Part shown: piece by piece, positions 12,844 to 26,036 of the stretch
How the letters are laid out: every line of letters starts with the position of its first letter
Numbering within the stretch: position 1 is the first letter of the stretch
Source of the DNA: Camarhynchus parvulus
Taxonomy: Eukaryota; Chordata; Aves; Passeriformes; Thraupidae
NCBI RefSeq assembly: GCF_901933205.1
Contig: NC_044578.1
Coordinates: 15,037,501-15,101,500, forward strand
Direction of reading: 5' to 3'
Length of the DNA stretch: 64,000 bases
Translations under genes and position numbers: made by a program
Notes under the pieces: generated by a model
What the model saw: only the letters and a program-made list of their open reading frames with translations
The model's database searches: none
Told to the model about the DNA's origin: nothing

Positions 12844-15329
12844 GAATTTTAGAATTTTGACATAAACTGTGATCTAATTAAACAATAAGACCTGACAAAA
12901 CAGTCACCACTGTCTGATAATGACCTCCCGGGGCAGTTAAACATACCAAAGCAAAGCAGAACAGACTGAGAAGGTCAGCAGCAGCACTAAGAAACCTTTT
13001 ACAAGACATCTAATCATTCTCGTAGCTCTCACTTTCTTTGTTTTATATTTCTTGTATTAAAAAATAAAACACACATGGAAATATAGGAAAGACATTGTTC
13101 TGATTTATCTGCATATACAAAAACTCCAAACTACAACTATGTGGTCTATGTAAATAATCCTATTCTGACAGGCACATTATTTTGCAAACTTTTAAAAAAC
13201 GTAATTATTGTTCTCATGTAGCATAATAAATACGAATATACTGGGCCTAAAAAGAATGTGATAGAGGCAGACTGTACATGGTACTTGCAATACTGCTGGC
13301 AGAGGTATCCATCTAAAATGGAGACTAGAATATGTACAGTTCTGCACCCTCTGTCACATATAAGACAACGGTTCAAGTTCACAGCGGGGACAGAAACCCT
13401 TTAAATGGGTTGCCCTGAGCTAAGCTATTCATATACAATGTAGGATTTTCAGGCATCTTACTAATATGGAGTGAGAGTACCTAACTTCAGTGAGTTGAGC
13501 TGTGCCCCTATAGTAACTCAAAATGATGGGTGCATTCACAGGTAAGTTCAAGGTTCTTGTGCGCTATATCTAAGTTTACACTGCCAAACATACTTCCATG
13601 GGCACCTTCCTTTTCATCCATGACAAAGGAGAGCAGTGTTTAAGGTACAGAACTAATCTGTGGAAATGTTTGTATTTATAATGCAGTTAAGCAACTGGAA
13701 ACACAGCACATGTATCTCCTCATAGCTGAGAGAAATACAGCACCTCTCTTTACAGACCAGCAGTAGGGACCTCCCTTTGTTATCTGCTGGTTCTTTCAAA
13801 GAGCACTGGCAAAGAAGTGCTACATACAACACTCCTCAACAAATTACACTATAAATTTGATTTCTGAAGCCAATTAAAAGTTTACACATAATACCAAAAA
13901 GTAATTCTTTGCAGAAAGGTGGTGACCATGTCCTGGTATAAAGTCTCTTCCTAATTTGGAGAAAAAGTCCATGCAAATACATGTATGTGCATATACTGAA
14001 ACTGCATATAATCTGCTGCTCTGTAACATTCTTGCAGCATGGCAATTATTACAGTAACTTTATTACATTTACTCCAAGACAGGATTTCCTCAATTCCAGG
14101 AAATTAATCCCAATATACTAATTTTTTTTCTAATTAAGAATATAAGAGTACATTATATGCAAAACTTGATCCTATTTGCTTTTGTATACATAAAAAGGAT
14201 TCAGTCAACCCCCCCTTGTCCTCTAAAACATTTTGGTTTGTTTATCAGTTTATAAGAGCTGATGCTGTGCTTACCTGCTGACTTCCATTGGGGTTTCTGT
14301 GTGGTTTAGTCTAAATACTCTTAATGCTGGACCTCTCATGTTATGAGCTACTTCAAAGGACAGAACTAGAAAAGGGGCTGCTTTTTTAAAAAGCACAATA
14401 TCAAGGAGAAAAGATAGCATTTTGAACTCATGATATCATGTAAAAATCATAGGGAAAATCTATTAGAATGATAGATGGCATAAATTATAATATAAAACAC
14501 CAGCAGAGTTGGCTTTTTCCCTGGACTAGCTTTGAAATTGAACAGTCTTTGTTTTGTTCAAATTTATTGCTAAAGCCTCTAGTTGAAAAGTCACCAATGA
14601 ACAGAATCAAAGTAATCAGATTTTTACTAGTAAAATCTTGGTTCACAGCTATGATTTCCTAACGAAGCACCAGTACCTATAAATGAATATCATTTCCTGC
14701 CTCAAGGCTCCCCAGTGTTTTAAGTACAGTGCCCATTTATCCATCAGCATTGACCAGATACTGTTGGATTATGATCTGCCCTTTGGAAGCAACATAAAGC
14801 AGGTCCATTTTTTAAAGTTTAATGTAGCATGTAGTTTATTATAGTTTTTCTGGCCAAAGGAATTTTTCCATAAATATTCCAATACAACCTAATCAAAACA
14901 CAATTTTGATTTCTTGATCTACAATTGGTTGATTATATTATTAATCTAAAAAAATATATGTGTTCAAGCAGACTGTTGATCAGGAGACTGACAGTCAAGT
15001 CACTTAGTAGTACTGATCAGAAATAACAGAAATTCCATAACCAAAGTGAAATCATGCCAGCTTCTACCAATCTGTGCAAAGCCCAGGGTCCTGTTCAGTG
15101 GTGGCAGTAGAGGAATGCAAGTACCACAGCTGCCCAAAATGTGTGCTAGACAGCCAAGAAGCAAATGACCAGAGTAACAGAGGAATGCACTGATTCAGCA
15201 GCCACTAGCAGCGAGGCTTATATGAAATCCCAACCACAAATTAAATTAATCTCCTTCCATCATCAGAAAACACCAAAGGAAGGCAGAGTGCAATGAGCCA
15301 TGCTGAAACAAGAAAGTGTTATTTATATC

Positions 15330-15420
15330 TTCCAGACCCAGCGCTGGTGAATTTGGCCCTTCATCTATAAATTAGCCATTTATGCCTTTAATAGGTATTT
15401 CAGGACCAATGATTTGTAAG
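15330..15420. promoter_or_regulatory. Candidate conserved regulatory block (weak)
   Basis: A balanced-composition stretch lies inside AT-rich DNA, with CTATAAATTAGCC, a TTTATGCC-like word (caudal/CDX type) and an AATTTGGCCC word, and no simple repeats. It has the look of vertebrate conserved non-coding elements. That is an impression from composition and motif density only. Conservation cannot be seen from one genome. Confidence 0.2.
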
Positions 15421-16997
15421 ACAAAAAGAAGGGTTGAGACTCATGCAATGGCTCAGCGCAGTTATGTGTTAACCAAACGGTTCAGCCTTTGCCCTAAATT
15501 TTCTGGACCAAATTGTAACATTAATGAGAACGTAGTTCATTGAGTTGCATGGATATATTTGAAGGCTGAAGTTAGTTCTCTGTTTTGTGGGTTTCAGTAC
15601 CTCCAATAGCACAATGTGTTCCCAAGTAATATTTCCATGCAATCATCGAGATCTGAGGATTTCTGGAAATAAACGTACGTTTGGGGTCATTTTGTAGTTT
15701 ATTAGGTCCCAGCATCTGAAGTGTTAACTTGTTTCATTGTTGGCCTGAGTGGAATTCTGGCAATGGGATTTTAAAATTATCAAATAAAAATAATAAAAAA
15801 GCTTTCTTATATGGTAAACCATTCTTAAGCACACATTTTTTGGCATTTTGTAAATGTAAAAATACCCCGATTTAAAAATTAAAGAATAGTTTATAATTAT
15901 ATGGGTAAATTCATCTTGAAGAGCAGGTCCTCTGTCCAAGTTACAACTCCTAATAAACACAGAATTATAATAAAACTAATGAAAAATGTTAACCAAAGAG
16001 GTATCAGCAGGCACCACTGTAATTATTACCATGATTTGTTTATTGACAGCTATAACAAATTCTAGCAGACAGAAACTGGAATCTTAGGAATAGCAATTGC
16101 ACTATATTTTAGTAACATTAGATACTAACTAGTGAGAACTGTTAGGCTGCTTTTACTTCAAAAGCTTGGGAAAATATCCCCAGAAGGAAGACTTTTTTTA
16201 GCCCATCCCTTTTCTTTATTTCTTGTAAGAGCTTAATAGGCTGCAAATATTGTCTGAGCAGCAGTCATTAGGGTGATGTAAAGGGCTGCAACCTGCTCTC
16301 TGGTACTATGCTCAGAGAGAACCAGCTTACGAACAAGTTACCACAGGGTAACACAGGGTGTGAACTTACAGTGCATCAGCTGCTCTCTCATAATTGCCTG
16401 TGTGCATGCTTTTATCCTGTGGTTACTTCAATACTTGTTTATTCTTTTTGCATAGAGAGGTAAACTGCCTTGAATTATCCGAATAGCTGAGGGGAGAGAG
16501 GGTGCAGATGGGCTGATTCTCTGAAGCAGCTGATGTGCTGTGGGTCCTCTCCCTGACTCCACAAGAGGCCCTAAGCTCTTCCAGCACAAGTGACTTAACT
16601 CCAGCTGAGTGCAGTGACTCAGGATTTACATCACTGCAGCTGCAAGCAAACCCAAGCCCTCACCCTTCCTCACACAAGGCCATACTGTACCATCAATTTT
16701 TAAGTCGAAGTCATAATTTGAATCAGTTAAGAGATCAACCTAAAAATCAATGACACAATATGGCCCAGAGATAGCAGCAATCCTTCCTGTAGATCTCACA
16801 TCTTTCCTTTTAAATCTCCTCTGCTGGACAGACCTGGCTTGTTTTGTTCTGCTGTTACTATATCTGAGTAAAATCAGAGACGGGCACAGAGTAAAAGACG
16901 GCATCTGGATTCCAGTTACCTGGATATTTCTGAAATTTGAGCTCAGGCCCTGACTCTAATCTTGACATGGTCCTATCATCACACAGATGTGCAGACC

Positions 16998-17027
16998 CTT
17001 GTTGATCCTTGCTGATTCTTGTTGATC
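16998..17027 (+). repeat. Three tandem 10-bp units
   Basis: CTTGTTGATC, CTTGCTGATT and CTTGTTGATC stand head to tail. The first and third are identical and the middle unit differs at two positions. This is a short local duplication. Confidence 0.85.
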
Positions 17028-19077
17028 CTCCTGAGAGCAGGAGAATACCAACTCTACGAATGACGGCAAAGAGCAATGGAAATAATTTGCAAGAGATTTC
17101 CACTACTTTGCAAGACCAAGCATTATCACTAGGAGATAAGACACTGACAATTCTTAAGATAGGAAGTCTCACCCTGACCTCCAGCCCTCACAGAGCTTCA
17201 GAGCAAGTGAACAACCTTCTGGATAGGACTTTCAATTTGGATTCACACACCCAAATGGCCAGAGTTCAGCTCTACGTCTCTCTCTGTAGCTGAAAAGAAT
17301 ATCTCCTCAATAGCAGTCTCTCCAAGTTTATCTTCCTGAATTAAAGACTCATGGATATCTTTCAGCAGTGCAAAGAGTCTACAAGTTCTTCTTGTTCAGT
17401 TCCCCATGGTCATTTGCTGCTGCTCAAAGAAGCTGGTGTGTGGCTGTCTCATCTGAGCACAGTCAAACTGGTTGACAGGTGGAAGCTCACAAATGCAAAT
17501 TACTAAGGCAATACAGCTTTCTTCAACTAAGTGTGTTTAACTAGTTTTTAAAATAGCAGTACATTTTGAAGACAAAAATACCACTGTCAAGGCCAGCTAT
17601 AACTTCTCTGAGGTGAATAAGATTAAAAAGATTTTTGGCATTCCTGCCATGGGGACCCCACCCCAGAAGCATACCACAGCAATCTCCACCTGCAGACTGT
17701 GTGTGTCTGTGCAGAGGTGTGCACATGCCCACATGTGGTTTTTCAGCCAAAGTGGATTTAGAATCCCGTGGCTAAATTCTGTGCTCATTTACACCCGCTC
17801 TAATCCCAGCAAAATTAGTGGGATAGCAAGCATGTGAGGCAGCACAGTGCTGGCCTCCAGACTGTGTGATTCCATTCAATAAACACACTGAGGCACTTGT
17901 GCTGAATGAATGCTTTTACCTTCTCCCTTTAAACCTGATATTTTAGATATTAAGAGAAAATAATTACATCCTCCTCCTGGGAGGTTTATTTCAAATCCTT
18001 GCTAGGGCCCCACTGTGGCCAGTGCTTACATTTTTCAAAATTGATTTTAGGCAGTATAAATAGTCTGAAGCTGCACGTGACATTTCCTCACCCGAACAAT
18101 GACACACTATTGCAGAAACATTTCCCAGTGCAACACGTGGGTTTGTTTTTTGGCATCACTTATTCATTAACCCTTTTGTCCTCTGCCAACAATAGATACA
18201 TCTACCACATGAACAAACTGATTACTGTTGGCAATTAGAAGATGACCTCAGATTAATGTCTTAGCAGTGAGGCTCCTGCTTAGAAGGGATTGTGCTCCTG
18301 TAACTTCACAAGTTACTTGTCAGCTGCACAATAGAAACAGAACATGCATGTGGCTTCAGCCAGTCCTAAAAGTAGACTAAAATACCTTAGCTAAAATTAC
18401 CTTCCTGGTATTGCTTGCTCCTCGAGCTGCATGCACAAACACTCTCCATTGAGAAGCAAATCAAATTATTTTAACCCCTATTTCACATGAAAACTGTTCA
18501 TTGCAATTCCTTGTTTAGGTGAGAGAAGAACATCTTAATTCTTAAATTTACGTAATGGTTTCTGTTTCTGACTCTCTTCCTGGGTAGCTAATCTGGAGAA
18601 AATAATAGAAGAAAAAGACAATTAGTTTTTTATGAAATAGGCTTTGAATACGAGAGTGTATGTTCATCTCAAAATAAAAATCAGTATAAGTCTTTATTTC
18701 TACATTTGCACTCTAAGCCCATAAATGCAGGGTAAAAGACCTGTATATGAAGAAAAACCTATTTAGTACCTTTAACGACTGAGGTGTGTGGGTCAGGCAT
18801 TCAGCACATTATAACTTCCAGAGGTAAATGCTCCAAGCTATAATTTTTATGCTTGATATTTACAGAGAGTTTTTTTGCCTCAGGTCAGAGATTCTGTCCA
18901 TCCTTTCAGCTTTTACATTTTTAACCTGTTTCTATATATAAATTTTTAAATCCAGGAAGTTATGAGGTGACAAAATGCTTATGGTGATTGATGTAAATAC
19001 CCAAAATGTGAAAGCAAATAGCTGCTATCCCAGCTGAGCGCCATGACCACTAATAGCTTGTCTAAAATCAACTTTTG

Positions 19078-19130
19078 AAGATGTGAGGCACTGATGAAAC
19101 AGTACAAACTGTTTCATCATTCCACATCTT
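19078..19130. repeat. Inverted repeat able to form a 20-bp hairpin
   Basis: The inner stem is 12 bp (19092-19103 TGATGAAACAGT with 19108-19119 ACTGTTTCATCA) around a 4-nt loop ACAA. After a small asymmetric internal loop, a second 8-bp stem pairs 19078-19085 (AAGATGTG) with 19123-19130 (CACATCTT). The 53-nt foldback has 20 Watson-Crick pairs. It is short for an animal pre-miRNA and its arms match no miRNA I recognise. It could be a microRNA-like hairpin, a relic of a palindromic transposon end, or chance. Confidence 0.8.
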
Positions 19131-19863
19131 GAAGTCTAAGTCCAGCAGAAACACCTTAACTAACCTGGCAGAGTCTGCAGGGCTCTTGAGGAGCTCTAAT
19201 ATTAGCAGCCCTCCTGCTTCCACCACATGCAGAACTGGCTCACTACTTCAATTAAAATGTAATCTTAAAGGCAAATCCCCAAAGGCCAATTTCAGTAGAA
19301 AAACACTTCCACAGATTTTTATTGGCTCTAGACATGGCCACTGATACTCCTAGCCATGTCTTGATATGATTTTGGTCTGAGGAAGTCTGAATGCTTTAAA
19401 TCCCTGAGCTTAAAACTCCTTCCTATGAGCTGAATTCAAAGCACATTGGTGTGATTGTGCTGTGCACACAAACACACATCAGTGAGAACAGCAGTGACTG
19501 CCCTTCTCTAAAACATTTGTCTATTGATTTTGTTACAGTATTAGTTACAGCCATATCTCCAGTCTGTGCTGTAAATCTGTTGCTGTTTAAATGTTTAAAT
19601 GATAGTATAAAACTCAGATCATATTGATGTTGCGGGTAAATGATGTTTTAGCTCAGTGAGCTGCTGGAACAACACTTAGCCAACTCTCTGAATTACTGCA
19701 CTTCCTAGACATTTTGTACTTCACGAATATGAGCAAATTTTCAGTCCCTGGTTTTCTAACATTACAGTTTGAAATGTTAGAGTAGCAGCTTAGGAAGAGC
19801 TCCTTGCTTCCAACTAAACTTTTCCAATGAGTATTTCAATTTGTTTGCTATATTTTATTGACA

Positions 19864-19899
19864 TTTGTGTGCACATACACACACATGCATGCACACATT
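19864..19899. repeat. Impure GT/CA dinucleotide tract
   Basis: TTGTGTGCACATACACACACATGCATGCACAC is alternating purine-pyrimidine sequence and so potentially Z-DNA forming, but it is short and interrupted. It is an ordinary microsatellite. Confidence 0.75.
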
Positions 19900-22800
19900 T
19901 CATTGCTTATTTATAAAGGATAGGGTGAGAATATGATCATATTGTATCAAAAATAATCCAGAAGAAAGAGTAGTAAAGCATGTAGCCTGAAAACTTTCCA
20001 TCAAACATCTTGAAGTTGCTGGGGTTGTTATACTGACCTACATGAGTTGTTATTGCCATTTGGCTCTGAATTATTAACAATCAGTAGAAAGATTTAGCAC
20101 CCTTTCAACTCCAGTTTTGTCTATATACTCTAAGATAAAAACAGTTTATGCTCTGTGCTAGCTAGAAAACGTCTGTGAGCACCCCAGCACTCTGCTTCTA
20201 GTGGTAACCTTGTTAGTGCTCCACATAACTGCATGTAACCACTCAGCATAACAACCTTCTGCGTCTCTCTTTATGAATAATTTTGTTATACCACATCCAT
20301 TTTCATGTGTTCTTTAGTAGAGCACACAACTACATTTATTAGAGTCCCCACCAGAGAATTATTCTTCTTGTTATCCTTAATGGTGCTATGTACAGCTTTC
20401 TCTGGATTGTAAGCGTGACACTTTTCAAATCCCATTCAGTAGGGGTTTTTCCCCTTTATTTTCTTTAAAATTCCAGCAAAGAATTTCACGGGTAGCAAAA
20501 TAAATATATGGTGTATATCAGAAGGAAATTTATCAGAACAAATGGAAGAATTTCAGGTGATTGTGGGATGAAAATGGAAAGAAAGCTGAACTCTGTAACT
20601 TTGATGCAACATTTTATGTGGAAAGTTGTGATTTTTCAACCAAAATTTCAATTTTCTTTGAATGACAAATGAGAACAAAAATGGGACCTATCCACAAAAT
20701 TTTATTTGTCCCAGTTACCAATTTAATTACCACATAAATTGGAAAATAGAGAAAAGCGTAGGAAAAAAAACTCAATACCGCTCTACTTCTATTAAACTGG
20801 CAAAAAGGACCAGAATTTGAAGGGAAAGTATTGCTACTTGTGGTGGATTGTCATATCTGTAAATCTGGTTTTATTAGAAAATATCATGAACTGCAGGGCA
20901 TGCTTTAATGTTCCCAGGCATGTCACAGAGATTTGTAGGTGAGGACCATGATCCAAGTTCCTTCCTCTTTGCTAAGCTAATAAGGATGATATACTTCAGG
21001 AAATTGAGGTGTCAGGGAAAGGGTTCTTCAGCAAAGTCATAATTATAAAACCAATGAGTCATCAGGCAGAGATGATGACGTTACACCGAAAGTCCAGAAG
21101 ATCTTAAGTATAAGTTGGCTGGGCTGGTGGCAAAAGACAAGCTCTTACTTGAGAAAGGTACTGTTCCAAAGGAGTTGGGCCATGGGAATACTGTCCCTTC
21201 AGCACATAAGTGTCATCTCAGAATGATCAAGGAATTAGAGTCTTGAATCATCCATCACATATCTGACCAGGTGAATTTGGTAAACTGATTCAAATAGGAA
21301 ACAAGGTCTCAATCCCTTGAGATTCAGCACAGCTCTGTCAATACTACAGTAAGGTAAGCAGAGCCACCTGACACAAGGTAACTGCAGGCAGAGTGAGTCT
21401 GTGACAGCCTTCTTCATGGAAAGCTACTAAGGAAGCCAAGTGGTTGGGAAGAGATACTGCTGGCGTAAAAATCTGTGCAGCAGAAAGCTGAGTATGGCGT
21501 TCAGGTCAATATTCTGCATACCTAAAGGCTATCTATTGAAGTCTTCTTCTATTTCATGGCCTGTTAATGCCTAGGAGGTCCGGGAGCAGTGAGGTGGCAG
21601 GGTATGGAGGGGTATTTATCTCAGGACAAAGTAGAACAATGTTAATATGCTAAGACATTACAAGCAGCTATGCAAAGGGACTCAAAATTAATTGTTGACA
21701 ATGGCAATGTACATCTACATAGAAAATGCGAACCTTTCATGCCAAGAGCAAGACCTAAAATAGCAAACAAAACCCCAGTAACATCCACAGCTGCCAGAAG
21801 AAAGGAATAATGAAGCGTTGGGTGAGTGAGATATAATGAATAACAATCAGACTGTTTGAATGCTCTGAAAAGACTAAGATTATTTACTCTAGAAGGGAGA
21901 TGAACAAGATGAGGACATATAGGCAGCATGCTATTGAATGGCAGAGACAAAGTAAATCATGTCTTTTCTATCATGATAGAGAGCCCAAAAACCCCTTAAT
22001 CAAGTTAAAAGTTGGAGAATTCAAAATATTTGGTACCATTTACAGCCATTGGACATACACAGCACAAAAAACTTTCCTATGTATAAAACTCATGGAACTT
22101 CTACAGAAGCAAACAAAAAAAGTCAATTATCAGAACTGAGTTTAAAAGGCACTGTTAAAGGAGTAATAAAGTACTTTCATTCAAATTTAAACCAATCTCA
22201 GCACATTATGTATTATCAATGCATTGAATTGGGAGAAAAATCATCCCACACCTTCCTAATGTAGGACAAATGAAGACACTAGTTATGTCAAGTGTCTGCC
22301 ATGGATCACCGTCAGAGACAAATCTACAGTCCTTTCCAGAGTGCAGGCAGCTCCATTTCTTTGTTTTGATTGTATTTTTTCCAATTTGCCAAGCAGGCAA
22401 GTCAGCACAGCAGAATCAGTAACCAGCTAATAGAAGGTGAATGTTAAACTATCTGCTGTCACTAAATAATTATATATTCAGAATGCTCACAATGGAGAAG
22501 GTAGTTATTTTGCTACGTGGTCTATAATTCAGACCCTCCCTTGCACTCTTCTGGCTGTGAGAGACAGTCCACTCCTCCAAGCACTGCAGATTCAGATACT
22601 TCAGCCCTTCACAGAGACTGTTTCTCACACACACGAGGACTTGTTTAGCTACATCACACAGAAGAACTCAGTGCCTGCACTGCACTACAGACTTGATTTG
22701 GTATGAAAGCTGCTAGTCACCTTAGGACCTCCACTTCAAGAATATAAAAATGAGTGCTACAATATTTTGAAATACTTTTCATTGTAAGTTCCCAAATAAT

Positions 22801-25167
22801 ATGCTTTGACACTCATAAGAGAAAAACAGTCGTCAAAATAGTAATCTTTTCTATAAAATTACTACAGAAATTCCATATGGTCCAATGTCAGGTTTTGTAT
22901 AGGAGAATCCAAAATCTGCTGCAGTCCATGAAGAGCAGGACATCTGGACCTTTCATTCACACTCCAGAGCCATACATTCATCAAAAATAAGTAAGCCTAT
23001 AGTTTGTAAAATTTCAAAGAAAAAAAATCATAATACAAAACAAGTGAAACTAATGCAGAAGGAGTTGCTGGACTTTGGAAGGAGGATAAAAAAAATTATG
23101 CAAAATATAAACTGTCCTGGTCATTGCAAAATGGACAAACTCTGAAACCAAAAGTGACATATTCAATGATGATTCATCTGTAACTAATTCACAAAAATAT
23201 AAAACAAAGGTGAGGAACATTATTAACTAAAATCTAGCAAGGATTTCCCAGACTACAACATGTCTCCCTGGGAGAACATGTGTGAAAGCCTGGCTGTACA
23301 GATACAGAAGGCTAAGACAGGTACATCATAATCAACACTTGGGGCTGGGTTGTGAGGACTCAAACTTTGAGCACCTTTATGAAATGCAGTTGTAAGAGCA
23401 ACACAGAATACATTTCCACAGCAGCTTGCAATTAGACTAAGTATGCACTGTTAAGCACTACAGACAAGTTTAAATAATACCAGCAAGTTTCACGACCCAA
23501 ATGCAGTGGTAGTCACCAAGTATTCCATAGATCCATCATTTTTGTGAACCAGTATGAAAGGGTTATAATGAATTCTTGAAAATTAATGAATAGGATGTTT
23601 AAATCATTGCTTTCCTAGTAGAGCAGAATTCAACTTCTCAGTAAAAGTTTAAACAAAGTTTAAAGCTGGTCATCCCTAAGGCAAAAAACTGGTCAATTGC
23701 TATCAGTAAAAGAAGGAAAAATTGGAAGTCCTTCAAGAACATCACAATGCCTCTGGAAGATTATCCATGAAAGGTTTACAAATTATTTGCACAGGACCTT
23801 GTTACATAACAGACTACAATGAAAATCAGATTGCTCAGCTCCTACCCTAGTCTTTATCCAGACTGATAAAATTAAGTTTTAAACAATTTTGCTGAGAAAA
23901 CTTCCATAAGAAAGGCATAGGACTTAAGTGTCCTATGGTGGGAATTCTTTTTAACTTACTGTGATATATTTTTCTAAAGATGCTGAGAGGTTCTTGGATC
24001 AAAAGCTCTATCTAAGCATATTGTATAACTGTATGTTAACAGCAATAAAAACCTGTTTGGATAAAAGAATATTTCTTATTTGCACCTTTAATTGAGAGAA
24101 CTGCAGGGCTAAGCAATACTACCACCTTTGAAATTTGAACAGAGAGAATACAGTTTGGTCCTACAGTGTCATCCAAGTGGTACACAGTAATATACAAAAA
24201 CACACATATTTGTAAGATTTAAATCTATAAGTCGATTTACAAACTGAAGTATTTTCCTTCTTTCAAATGTACAGAAATACAGCCCATTCATAAATAAACT
24301 GTTAAAAGACTGCACTGGGGCCCAGACGCCACACCAACCACCATCTCTGCAAGACAACTGGCCTACTTGGCATCCCCAGTTCTCTGCAAATTGGTCAGAT
24401 ACCTCTAGAAAAATAAAAGAAGCATCTGAGAACACTGGGGAATAATGAGCAGTGATCTGCTTGTTATGAAATGTATTAATGATATGGCTCGGAGGAGAGG
24501 TAACAGATGACTTCATTTAACAACATGGTCACAGTGACTCACACCCAGGAATGGAAAGAGGTGACCAAGCTGATCAGCTGACCTTCCACTCCAACACTCC
24601 TTACCCTATCAGAGTGCCTTGGCATCCCAGCCACCCTGGGGCATGTGCAGCAGCTGCATCCCAAACACATTATGCCCACCTCTTCCCCAATGTGCAAAGA
24701 GCAAAAAGGTCAGCATTTCTTCTTGACCACAATCCTTGACCTAAACCATGATAGGACAGAAGACATGAGAAGGTGGTGACTGGTCCATTTTAAAGCCCTG
24801 ATTTGCTTTGTCCATGATGCCCCATATTGCTGACACAGGCAAGAGCTGACAGGAGATGGAGAAAACCGTACTCCAAAGCAAACGGATCTATCCGTTGGCC
24901 TCTCAGGAGGAGTTGGCTATATATCCTGGAATGCCTAACGTTCAGAAAATTTATCTTGGTAAAGGCTCAGGAAAATGTATGTTTTTATTTTACCCAAAGT
25001 AAAAATATCAGTCAATGTGAAATTAAAAAGTGAAAATAATACTCCCCCTTGTAAAAAAATTCCAGCCTCCTACTCTGACTGTATCTTGTAGACGTCTAAA
25101 ACAAATAACATGAATTTTATGTGGGTTTTTTTCTACTAACATTTTATTGGTATTTATAATGTAGTAC

Positions 25168-25181
25168 AGAGAGAGAGAGAG
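25168..25181. repeat. (AG)7 microsatellite
   Basis: Seven perfect AG units are seen, followed by TTTTAAGAGGG. Simple sequence. Confidence 0.9.
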
Positions 25182-26036
25182 TTTTAAGAGGGAAAAAGGC
25201 AAGTTACAATAATACACCAAAGCATTTGGAAAAGGCTGTGGTTGCAGAGGACACAGACCATGCTACCTTCCTCTTTCTTTCAAGGTGAGTAACAGAAAAC
25301 AGCAGGCAAGTAATCCAAATCCTTTCTGTTGCCACTGAGGCACACAGTGGCATAGAAATAACATATTTCAGATGTTCACCTTTTCACATCTCATATTCTG
25401 ATTCTAGCAAAAGGACTAGGCCTGCAGAACACAGAAGTAGTACATGTAGATCATCATTAATATAACGGTAGCAAACAATCACAAAACCACCAAAACACAG
25501 TAGGCTGTGTTGGGCTCAAAAGTAGTAATAAGCAGAAGGGTGAGCAGCCTGTGGGATATTCCTGTAATGTAAGAGAGTTCTGAGCTTGAGCCAAATGTCA
25601 GTAACTACAATGTCTGCAAAAGTGAAGCTTGTAACCATGGTTTAAAATCTCTGACCAGGTACCCAAGATACATTTGAGATGTACAAATGCAATTGTTCAT
25701 GGCACTTGTTACACTCTTAATCAGGAAAATTTATGCAAGACCTCCTCCCAGCCTTGAGGATACTGGCCTTGAAAGCAAAAGCTCTGGTCTCTTATTTCAA
25801 ATCCAATGGTTGTCCCTATGATCTCTCAAGGAATATCTAGTCATGTGGACTTAGATTAGACATGGAGCTAAGCTGGCTTTGTAATACTGCATACAGAAAG
25901 TGATGGGCATACGTCAAGCTGGCTTAAAGATTCAGCTGACCATCCAACACCCCAGGCTGGGGTGTGAGGAGCTCCTGTTATTCCACTGGGTGATTGGACT
26001 GAATTCTAAATCACAGTTCCATTACATTTCAGAAGT

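Larger units (their letters stand above)
11831..26036. other. Unique AT-rich DNA, no gene seen
   Basis: No exon, RNA gene or transposon is recognised apart from the small repeats listed separately. The longest frames are 115 codons (24169-24516, minus), 104 codons (16858-17172, minus) and 102 codons (21642-21950, minus). None has domain-like composition or homology I recognise. Frames of this length are expected by chance in this much AT-rich sequence. Confidence 0.65.

Noticed and set aside
13360..13390. GGTTCAAGTTC, similar to a tRNA T-loop B box
   Set aside because: No acceptor stem, D-arm or A box lies at the correct distance.
22678..22700. TGCACTACAGACTT, similar to part of miR-148/152
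   Set aside because: The seed is not preserved and no foldback partner is seen nearby.
24169..24516. 115-codon minus-strand frame
   Set aside because: No known family, no promoter or splice context, and its length is within chance for this composition.
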